A stretch of DNA of 5,547 bases, from contig SKPT01000162.1 in assembly GCA_007119405.1 (NCBI GenBank), positions 1 through 5,547 of the forward strand, written 5' to 3'. Shown here piece by piece: positions 1-4,273 of the stretch; within the stretch, counting starts at the first letter, position 1; the number at the start of each line of letters is the position of its first letter. This stretch comes from Phycisphaeraceae bacterium (GTDB taxonomy: Bacteria > Planctomycetota > Phycisphaerae > Phycisphaerales > Phycisphaeraceae). The position numbers and the translations under genes are program-made. The notes beneath the pieces were generated by a model, which was not told the DNA's origin, made no database searches, and worked only from the letters and a program-made list of their open reading frames with translations.

Positions 1-399
1 ATGAACCCCACCACCATCGACGCCGCCGACGAAGCCAAGAAGCGCGGCGCCAAGATCATCGCCGTCTCGTCCAGCGACTGGCCCGCCAAGCTGCCCAAGG
101 ATCACCACATCCGCCATCCGAACAAGAAGCACCTGTTCGACTACGCGGATCTGAAGATCGACGACGAGAACCCCTTCGGCGACGCCGATTTCCACGTCGA
201 GGGCTTCGACGTGCCCATCGCCCCGACGTCAACCATGATCGACGCGTTCATCGCTCACCGCATGGTCATGGAGGCCGTCGTCGCCATGCAGGAGCGCGGC
301 CTGGAGCCGCCGATCTTCCGCAGCGCCAACCTGCCCGGCGGCGACGAGTTCAACGCCAAACTGCTGGAGCGCTACCGTCCCCGCGTCAAGGAACTGTGA
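1..399 (+). CDS. SIS-domain sugar isomerase family protein (UPF0309-like), 3' part only
   Basis: This is the C-terminal 132 residues of a SIS-fold (phosphosugar isomerase/binding) protein; the gene starts before the window. The ATG at position 1 is probably an internal Met, because in this family NPxxID-A-AKKRG follows a serine-glycine phosphosugar-binding loop that is missing here. Visible family marks are the helix-strand unit DEAKKRGAKIIAVSS (residues 10-24), DYADLKIDD with F-GDAD (47-63), the conserved APTSTM stretch (74-79), and the terminal SANxxGGDExN motif (108-118) followed by RYRPRVKEL. Family members run about 240-250 residues, so roughly 110 are lost upstream. SIS proteins bind or isomerise phosphorylated sugars in the cytoplasm; the exact substrate of this subfamily is not known to me. 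The TGA stop is at 397-399. The next gene on the same strand appears to be a duplicated relative, so the two probably function together. Confidence 0.88.
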   Translation: MNPTTIDAADEAKKRGAKIIAVSSSDWPAKLPKDHHIRHPNKKHLFDYADLKIDDENPFGDADFHVEGFDVPIAPTSTMIDAFIAHRMVMEAVVAMQERGLEPPIFRSANLPGGDEFNAKLLERYRPRVKEL

Positions 400-406
400 A
401 CGGAAG

Positions 407-498
407 ATGCACAATGCTGAATGCAGAATGCAGAAACCGGCCCCGCCGCTCCGCACTCTGAATTCTGCATTCTGCATTCTGAATTCTGAATTCTGAAC
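407..498. repeat. Inverted heptamer array, ATGCAGA units facing TCTGMAT units
   Basis: Two runs of 7-nt units face each other. On the left are four units in unbroken register at 407-434 (ATGCACA, ATGCTGA, ATGCAGA, ATGCAGA). On the right are six units at 457-498 (TCTGAAT, TCTGCAT, TCTGCAT, TCTGAAT, TCTGAAT, TCTGAAC). The units are reverse complements of each other. Positions 419-435 and 463-479 form a perfect 17-bp inverted repeat with a 27-nt GC-rich loop. The array begins 8 nt after the stop of the first SIS gene and ends 32 nt before the start of the second. It is far more AT-rich than its surroundings. It may fold in RNA between the two cistrons, but it lacks the GC stem and T-run of an intrinsic terminator. 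Confidence 0.9.
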
Positions 499-530
499 TG
501 CCTCCCCCCCAACCGCCGAGCTTTCCCCCG

Positions 531-1799
531 ATGTCCACCGCCGCCGCCACCGACGTGCAGAGCCCTGCGCAGCGTTATCTCGATGAAGTCGCCCGGCACC
601 TGGAGCGCATCCGCGCCGACGTGCCCGCCCTGTCGCGGTTCGGCCACGACATGGCCCAGCCGCTGCTCGCCGGCGGCGACATCTCCGCCGCGCGCGTCGC
701 CGCCTGGTGGCCGCGCGAGTTCGGCGGCCGGGCCGGCGGGCTCATGGGGCTGCGCGGCCGGCGACGCGGACGATGGGCCGCCGGCGGACCCCAACCGCAG
801 ACCGGCTCCGACAACGACGTCGCCTACATCGCCACACCCGACCCACGCAAGTGGAACCCCACCGACGACGAAAACCTCCAACGCCTGCTCGACAGCCCCG
901 GCCGCGTCTTCGTCAACGGCCGACGCGAGGACCTCGGCGACCTCGCCAACCACGAGCGCTTCGCCGGGTTCACCGGCGGCGCCGACCCGGCCGAGGGTCG
1001 CTACCGCTTCAAGGACATCGATCCGCTCGTCAGCTTCCAGGGCTTTCACCAGTTCGTCCGCGGCTGGGCCGCCGCCGGCGAGATGATCGCCGCCTGCACC
1101 CGCGGCGGCAAGATGCCCATCATCTACATGAGCGTCTGGTTCGAAGGCTCCCACGTGCGCAACGCCTGCTTCACCAAAAAGGACAACCTCCAGGAGCCCT
1201 GGCCCGTTCCACTCTTCCACGACAACCTCTACATCCCCCCGCCCGACCCCGGCGCGATCGCCACCGCCTACATCGACCGCACCGAGTCGATCCGTCAGAC
1301 GCTGACCGGCCAGATCGACCGCCTCACCCAGGCCGCCGACTGGCTCGCCGAGGCCCGCGCCAACGGCCGGCGCACCTGGGTCGTCGGCGTCGGCCACAGC
1401 TATCCCGACATCTTCGACTGGCCTCAGGACGACGAGTCCTTCGAGCCGCCGCTGACCTGGGGCCCGTCCATCAGCAACCTCGCCCGCGGCATCCCCGGCG
1501 ATTTCGCCGACGGCGACACCGTCCTGCACATGGGCTACGCCCCCGTCAACAAGGACCACGTCCAGCATTGGCTGGACCGCGGCGTCCGCCTCATCCACAC
1601 CTCGCCCTACGGCCCGGCGCTGGACATGAAGCCCCACGACAACTTCCTCTACTTCGACCTGCCCTGGCCCCCGGGCGACCAGGCCATCGAGCTGCCCGGC
1701 TACAGCGTCAAGATCCTGCCCATCAGCGCCCCGGCCCAGACCATGGCCTACTACGCCATCCTCAGCGAGGTCGCCCAACGCCTGGGATGGGGCGCGTAA
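531..1799 (+). CDS. Tandem double-SIS-domain protein, phosphosugar-binding family, function unassigned
   Basis: A 422-residue protein that I read as two SIS-like halves. The second half (about 243-420) is clear: a leading helix (IDRTESIRQTL), AADWLAEARANGRRTWVVG, the family's GVGHS loop at 286-290, a glycine-rich sheet strand FADGDTVLHMG (325-335), a helix-strand pair ending GVRLIHTSPY (351-360), and AIELPGYSVKILPISAPAQTM (385-405), which lines up with the PTST region of the upstream gene. The first half (about 12-235) starts like the same family (AQRYLDEVARHLERI, MAQPLLAGGDI, EFGGRAGGL at 63-71), but the GxGHS loop is gone and the region near 75-90 is Arg-rich and odd. No signal peptide or membrane helix is visible, so it is probably cytoplasmic. 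ATG 531 is the first start after an in-frame TGA at 480-482; no clear ribosome site precedes it. It is probably cotranscribed with the upstream SIS gene. The duplication is my inference from motif order; the substrate is unknown. Confidence 0.85.
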   Translation: MSTAAATDVQSPAQRYLDEVARHLERIRADVPALSRFGHDMAQPLLAGGDISAARVAAWWPREFGGRAGGLMGLRGRRRGRWAAGGPQPQTGSDNDVAYIATPDPRKWNPTDDENLQRLLDSPGRVFVNGRREDLGDLANHERFAGFTGGADPAEGRYRFKDIDPLVSFQGFHQFVRGWAAAGEMIAACTRGGKMPIIYMSVWFEGSHVRNACFTKKDNLQEPWPVPLFHDNLYIPPPDPGAIATAYIDRTESIRQTLTGQIDRLTQAADWLAEARANGRRTWVVGVGHSYPDIFDWPQDDESFEPPLTWGPSISNLARGIPGDFADGDTVLHMGYAPVNKDHVQHWLDRGVRLIHTSPYGPALDMKPHDNFLYFDLPWPPGDQAIELPGYSVKILPISAPAQTMAYYAILSEVAQRLGWGA

Positions 1800-1815
1800 C
1801 CCACCACCGGGCCCG

Positions 1816-1858
1816 CGGCTTGCCGCTCCGCGAAACGGTGGTGCCAGGCTCCGTTCGA
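1816..1858. repeat. Decayed fragments of the 84-nt double-hairpin repeat
   Basis: Between the double-SIS stop and the intact repeat at 1864 lie pieces that look like broken copies. Positions 1816-1832 (CGGCTTGCCGCTCCGCG) match, with one mismatch, the reverse complement of 1881-1897 in the intact repeat. Positions 1841-1850 (GTGCCAGGCT) resemble the repeat's opening GTGCCACGGCT. CGAAACGG (1831-1838) and CCGTTCG (1851-1857) can also pair with one bulged A. I infer repeated insertion or partial duplication at this convergent gene boundary. Confidence 0.55.
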
Positions 1859-1863
1859 AAAGT

Positions 1864-1947
1864 GGGTGCCACGGCTTGACCGCGAAGCGGCAAGCCGTGT
1901 GACGGCCGACGGAGACACGGCTTGCCCTTCGGGACAAGCCGTGGCAC
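1864..1947. repeat. 84-nt double-hairpin palindromic repeat, copy A
   Basis: The element contains two back-to-back hairpins. The first (1870-1899) has CACGGCTT pairing with AAGCCGTG, with an inner stem CCGC-GAA-GCGG. The second (1916-1943) has the same CACGGCTT/AAGCCGTG stem around CCC-TTC-GGG. The outer ends also pair: 1864-1877 is a perfect 14-bp complement of 1936-1949. A 16-nt linker (1900-1915) separates the hairpins. The other copy at 4029-4112 has identical arms. This copy lies between two convergent genes (stops at 1799 and 1976). Read on the minus strand it is followed by CACTTTT, so it could act as a weak terminator for the minus-strand gene. REP-like or mRNA 3'-end roles are equally possible. 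Confidence 0.93.
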
Positions 1948-1975
1948 CCCCACTCCTGCGGTTTCCGGACGGAGC

Positions 1976-2578
1976 TTACTGCTCGACGCGTTGCAGAAGC
2001 AGCGCGATGAGTTGCTGCCACTGCTCGATCACCTCGGGCCACTCGTACGCCAGCTCATCCGCCAGCGCCACCGTGTCCCGGCTGCTCAGGTGCGCCTTGA
2101 GGCTCTGCAGCCGGCTCAGCAGCTCGGCCGTCAGGTCCTCGAACCGCGTCTCGCCCACGCGCAGGCTCGACAGATCCAGCCCCAGCAGCATCGACGTGTG
2201 CAGCACCGACTGCTGCGTCTGGATCCAGATCTCGATCGCCTGGCCAAGCTCGGCCATGGCCTTGTCGGCCTGGTCGGCCTGGAGCTGCTCGGCGGCGGCC
2301 TCATGAACCTGCCTCGCCTCGTCCAGCCGCCGCTGCACCTGCTCCAGCGTCTCGGTCACCAGTTGACGCGGGTCCGCCGACGTCAGCCGCACCTCCGCCC
2401 CCGCCACCGGCCGCCGCGCCGCGTCCTCCAGCTCGTCCGGCGGCACGCGACGCCCGTCCACCTCCACCTCCACCACCACCCGGCTGCGCGGCTGAAGGTG
2501 ACGGCGGGCCGATTCCAGCACGCCGGCCAGGTCGTCGCCCCCCAGCTCCACTCGCGCGTCGTCGATGAATACAGGCAT
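1976..2578 (-). CDS. Hypothetical protein, small beta-rich N-terminus plus long helical C-terminus
   Basis: A 200-residue acidic protein that I do not recognise. Residues 1-68 alternate strand and helix (VFIDDARVEL, helix LAGVLESARRHL, then RVVVEVEVDGRRV, helix PDELEDAARR, strand AEVRLTS), which resembles a compact beta-grasp-like domain. Residues 70-200 are almost wholly helical and rich in Glu, Gln and Leu (VTETLEQVQRRLDEARQVHEAAAEQLQ at 74-100 in parts; later LLSRLQSLKAHL and VIEQWQQLIALLLQRV), suggesting a helical bundle or coiled-coil assembly. There is no signal peptide or membrane span. I chose ATG at 2578: the reading frame stays open to an upstream ATG at 2746, but that 56-residue extension is Arg-rich, low in family character and crosses repeat-rich DNA, and a -10-like box sits just upstream of 2578. 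The stop TAA is at 1976-1978. It stands alone, convergent with the double-SIS gene. Confidence 0.8.
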   Translation of the reverse strand: MPVFIDDARVELGGDDLAGVLESARRHLQPRSRVVVEVEVDGRRVPPDELEDAARRPVAGAEVRLTSADPRQLVTETLEQVQRRLDEARQVHEAAAEQLQADQADKAMAELGQAIEIWIQTQQSVLHTSMLLGLDLSSLRVGETRFEDLTAELLSRLQSLKAHLSSRDTVALADELAYEWPEVIEQWQQLIALLLQRVEQ

Positions 2579-2585
2579 GGCCCGG

Positions 2586-2591
2586 AGTATA
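2586..2591 (-). promoter_or_regulatory. -10-like box TATACT immediately before the minus-strand gene, leaderless-type
   Basis: On the minus strand TATACT occupies 2591 down to 2586, in otherwise GC-rich DNA. Usual spacing would put the transcription start at about 2579, right next to the ATG at 2578, implying a leaderless or nearly leaderless mRNA. No Shine-Dalgarno sequence is visible, which agrees with this. I see no convincing -35 box (CCCGGG at the expected place), so this remains a proposal. Confidence 0.45.
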
Positions 2592-2636
2592 GAAGATACG
2601 CCCCGGCCCCCGGGCGACGTGCGATGATCGGGGTGC

Positions 2637-2659
2637 CACTGGAGGCTTGCCCGCCAGTG
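2637..2659. repeat. Hairpin CACTGG/CCAGTG
   Basis: CACTGG at 2637-2642 pairs with CCAGTG at 2654-2659 around an 11-nt loop that contains GGCTTGCC. The lead-in GGGTGCCAC is the same nine bases that open the 84-nt double-hairpin repeat, so this may be a related repeat subfamily. It lies 58 nt upstream of the minus-strand gene's start codon. Confidence 0.5.
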
Positions 2660-2837
2660 CCCGGGCGCACCGAAACCCATGTACCTTGCAAATGCCTTCT
2701 TGCCGAACGATTTCCACCGCCCACGCCGCAGGCGGCGCCGAGGCACGAGTGCACCTCAAAATGGTGGCGGGCGACGTGCGAGCTTCGGCGTTGGGTGTCG
2801 CTCATCGCCCGAGCTTCTGCGGGCAGGCCTGATGAGC

Positions 2838-3049
2838 CGCCCCGAAGGGGCGACGGGCTGTAGCCACGGGTGCAGCGCAGCGGAACCCGTGGGAAGCGTG
2901 GCCAGGGATCAGCCTGCCCCGGCGGGGCAGAGGCGGCGTTGAAAACACCCTGCCACCGCCCCGTCCGGGGCGGCGTTCGTTTATTCGTGACAGCCACGGG
3001 TTCCGCTGCGCTCCACCCGTGGCTACACCCCTTCGCCCCTGCCGGGGCG
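2838..3049. repeat. Composite palindrome of two inverted 55/56-nt repeats around two GC hairpins
   Basis: Left copy 2838-2892 and right copy 2994-3049 are inverted relative to each other. Their 34-nt cores (2859-2892 and 2994-3027) match at 33 of 34 positions; each core begins TGTAGCCACGGG and ends ACCCGTGG, so each is itself a hairpin. Outside each core sits a further small GC hairpin (CGCCCC-loop-GGGGCG at 2838-2852 and 3034-3049). Inside lie two more hairpins, CTGCCCC/GGGGCAG at 2914-2930 and CCGCCCC/GGGGCGG at 2956-2973, again roughly mirror images of each other. The unit looks like a REP/BIME or MITE-like element. No target-site duplication is obvious and no transposase is in the window. 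Confidence 0.85.
2956..2984 (+). terminator. Possible weak terminator-like hairpin within the composite repeat
   Basis: CCGCCCC (2956-2962) pairs with GGGGCGG (2967-2973) around a four-base loop, followed by CGTTCGTTTATT, the only T-rich tail after a strong stem in this region. No plus-strand gene ends nearby, so the resemblance may be incidental to the repeat. Confidence 0.25.
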
Positions 3050-3206
3050 CTGCCGCAGGGCCTCGCAGGCCCGACGTTCCGGGCGTTTGGTTCGCAGGAT
3101 TCATCTGCCCCAGGCCTGTCGTACACCCGCGGTCCGAGAATCGGGATCCGATGCTGGCGCGGGCCCGTCGTGGAGCCGATGGGAAGAGGGTGAGGCGGCG
3201 CGGTTG

Positions 3207-3235
3207 TTGTGGCCGCGGCCCGCCGGGCTTACGAT
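3207..3235 (+). promoter_or_regulatory. Possible promoter of the outer-membrane protein gene
   Basis: TTGTGG (3207-3212), a 17-nt spacer, then TACGAT (3230-3235) resemble a weak sigma70-type promoter. The start would fall near 3242, giving a leader of about 46 nt that contains the ribosome site at 3275-3280. The match to consensus is only 3/6 and 4/6, so confidence is low. Confidence 0.3.
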
Positions 3236-3274
3236 CTTGGCTCGCGGCCGGCCGGGCCCGGGCGCCAGGCAAGC

Positions 3275-3280
3275 AAGGAG
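3275..3280 (+). promoter_or_regulatory. Shine-Dalgarno site AAGGAG that fixes a GTG start
   Basis: AAGGAG lies 7 nt before the GTG at 3288. It is the only strong ribosome binding site in the window and decides the start of the outer-membrane protein, whose frame is open for 67 codons further upstream. The residue directly following this start leads into a proper signal peptide, which supports the choice. Confidence 0.85.
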
Positions 3281-3287
3281 CAGCAAC

Positions 3288-4019
3288 GTGATCTCGATCC
3301 AGGGTTGCAGACAGTCGGCTCAGGGGTTGGCGGTGGCGCTGGCGGGGCTGATCGCGGTTCAGCCCGCCGGGGCGTTCTTCGAGCAGGTCGACACGACGGG
3401 GTTCTACATCGCCGGCAGCGGCTCCTACACGATCATGCAGGACTTCCGCGTCAACCGCGTCGAGGGCATGGACACGGCCGGCAGCACGCGGCTGTTCATG
3501 GACGACGGCCTGGGCTTCGCCGCGGCGGTGGGCTACGACACCAGCCCCTTCCGCGTCGAGGCCGAGTTCTCCTACCGCTCCAACGACGTCGACCGCGTCG
3601 AGAGCGCCCCGCCGCTGCCCAGCCTCGCCGACGCCCGCGGCGATATGAGCTTCATGTCGGCCATGGGCAACCTCTACTACGACGCCCAGGTCTATCCGGG
3701 CACGAACTTCTACTTCGGCGCCGGGCTGGGCGCCTCGCGGGTGCGCAGCGACGTGCGCATGACCGAGTTCGACGAGGTCGTCGTCGACCCGATCACCGGC
3801 GACACGGCCGTGCTGCCCGTGGCCGAGCGGCGCATGCGCGACCGGGACTGGGTGCTGGCGTACCAGTTCATGCTCGGCGTCTCGCATGCCATGACGCCGC
3901 GGCTGACCGCCAACGCCGGCTATCGCTTCTTCTCGACCGAGAGCCTGTCGTTCAACGGCTCGCGCACACGTGCCCCCCGCCTGCACATCCTGGAGCTGGG
4001 GCTGCGGTGGAATTTCTGA
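3288..4019 (+). CDS. Outer-membrane beta-barrel protein (porin/OmpA-barrel-like), secreted
   Basis: A 243-residue protein starting with GTG, supported by AAGGAG at ideal spacing. Residues 1-29 form a signal peptide: a short polar start with R8, a hydrophobic core AVALAGLIAV, and an AGA cleavage site after residue 29. The mature part shows alternating amphipathic strands typical of an eight-stranded barrel: GFYIAGSGSYTIM (38-50), LGFAAAVGYD (75-84), FRVEAEFSYRS (88-98), FMSAMGNLYYDA (122-133), NFYFGAGLGASRV (140-152), WVLAYQFMLGVSHAM (188-202), LTANAGYRFFS (206-216), and HILELGLRWNF (233-243). It ends in phenylalanine after alternating hydrophobics, the classic signal for Bam-dependent barrel insertion. 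The loop at about 155-185 is long and acidic. This is the general 'outer membrane beta-barrel/porin family' type; a specific substrate or role cannot be read from it. It indicates an organism with an outer membrane. It appears to be a single-gene unit followed by a hairpin repeat. Confidence 0.88.
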   Translation: MISIQGCRQSAQGLAVALAGLIAVQPAGAFFEQVDTTGFYIAGSGSYTIMQDFRVNRVEGMDTAGSTRLFMDDGLGFAAAVGYDTSPFRVEAEFSYRSNDVDRVESAPPLPSLADARGDMSFMSAMGNLYYDAQVYPGTNFYFGAGLGASRVRSDVRMTEFDEVVVDPITGDTAVLPVAERRMRDRDWVLAYQFMLGVSHAMTPRLTANAGYRFFSTESLSFNGSRTRAPRLHILELGLRWNF

Positions 4020-4028
4020 TTTGTGATT

Positions 4029-4112
4029 GGGTGCCACGGCTTGACCGCGAAGCGGCAAGCCGTGCGATCGTCGGCAAGCGCACGGCTTGCCCTTCGGGAC
4101 AAGCCGTGGCAC
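4029..4112. repeat. 84-nt double-hairpin palindromic repeat, copy B
   Basis: Same length and structure as the copy at 1864-1947. The first arm (4029-4064, 36 nt) and the second arm (4081-4112, 32 nt) are identical to copy A. The 16-nt linker between them (4065-4080, CGATCGTCGGCAAGCG) is unrelated in sequence to the copy A linker but equal in length. It begins 9 nt after the stop codon of the outer-membrane protein gene, so it would form the 3' end structure of that mRNA. No T-run follows on the plus strand, so a stabilising or REP-type role is as likely as termination. Confidence 0.93.
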
Positions 4113-4122
4113 GGGCGCGGGC

Positions 4123-4155
4123 GACGTTAAATCAACCATGCAAACGTCATTAATG
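4123..4155. promoter_or_regulatory. AT-rich island with a GACGTT/AACGTC dyad upstream of purL
   Basis: In a GC-rich surrounding, this stretch is strikingly AT-rich. GACGTT (4123-4128) and AACGTC (4143-4148) form a 6-bp inverted repeat with a 14-nt spacer, and TTAAAT and ATTAAT offer -10-like words. It lies about 120-150 nt before the purL start. It could be an operator or a distal promoter for purL; no known regulator can be named from it. Confidence 0.35.
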
Positions 4156-4259
4156 CCGCGTCGATCGCGATCGAACACTGACAGGGCCGGGGACGGCCTT
4201 GTCGGTGGCAACCGGCGCCGGACGGAGGCATGGCGACGGACGGGTGGCGCGGGCGTCGC

Positions 4260-4265
4260 TATGAT
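4260..4265 (+). promoter_or_regulatory. -10-like box TATGAT just before purL, leaderless-type
   Basis: TATGAT (one mismatch to TATAAT) ends 8 nt before the purL ATG, so usual spacing puts the transcription start at about 4272-4274. No Shine-Dalgarno sequence lies between. The box also contains the in-frame TGA (4262-4264) that closes the purL frame upstream. A -35 box is not convincing. The arrangement mirrors the start of the minus-strand gene at 2578. Confidence 0.5.
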
Positions 4266-4273
4266 CCGTCCTC

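Larger units (their letters stand above)
2592..3203. other. Gene-free, hairpin-rich intergenic region
   Basis: More than 600 nt lie between the divergent minus-strand gene and the outer-membrane protein gene. I find no credible coding sequence: the open frames here are Arg/Pro/Trp-rich shadows running through palindromes. It holds a simple hairpin at 2637-2659, a small stem GCCCG/CGGGC at 2807-2824, the composite palindrome at 2838-3049, and a 14-nt direct repeat (CGGGCGACGTGCGA) at 2611-2624 and 2768-2781. From 3061 to about 3203 I see no recognised element. The region looks like a landing zone for REP-like repeats. Confidence 0.7.

Noticed and set aside
1..3. ATG at position 1 as the true start of the first gene
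   Set aside because: The SIS family extends about 110 residues further upstream and the phosphosugar-binding loop would be missing; the Met is most likely internal.
419..479. Intrinsic terminator formed by the 17-bp heptamer inverted repeat
   Set aside because: The stem is AT-rich, the loop is 27 nt of GC-rich sequence and no T-run follows; it is better described as a simple repeat array.
1762..1953. Short frames reading through the 84-nt repeat (for example starting MPRLDREAASR or MGVPRLVPKGK)
   Set aside because: The same peptides appear at both repeat copies because the DNA repeat is identical; they reflect the palindrome, not a gene.
372..2042. Long minus-strand open frame of 556 codons opposite the double-SIS gene
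   Set aside because: It is an antisense shadow: the SIS gene on the plus strand has clear family motifs and C-rich wobble positions, which keep the opposite frame free of stops. The product is Val/Gly/Ala-rich without any recognisable domain and crosses the hairpin repeat.
1922..2863. Plus-strand open frame of 313 codons opposite the hypothetical minus-strand gene
   Set aside because: The product is Arg/Gln/His/Pro-rich and low in complexity, and it starts inside repeat copy A. The minus-strand frame has a better protein-like composition and ordered secondary-structure pattern.
2859..3027. Insertion sequence with terminal inverted repeats
   Set aside because: The 34-nt inverted repeats enclose only about 100 nt with no transposase frame and no visible target-site duplication; a non-autonomous or REP-type element fits better.
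1864..4112. CRISPR array
   Set aside because: The repeat units are palindromic, lie 2 kb apart, contain only one linker each, and no cas gene is present.
2802..4211. Minus-strand open frame of 469 codons opposite the outer-membrane protein gene
   Set aside because: It runs through both repeat families and antisense to a gene with a signal peptide, barrel strands and a strong ribosome site. It shows no domain.
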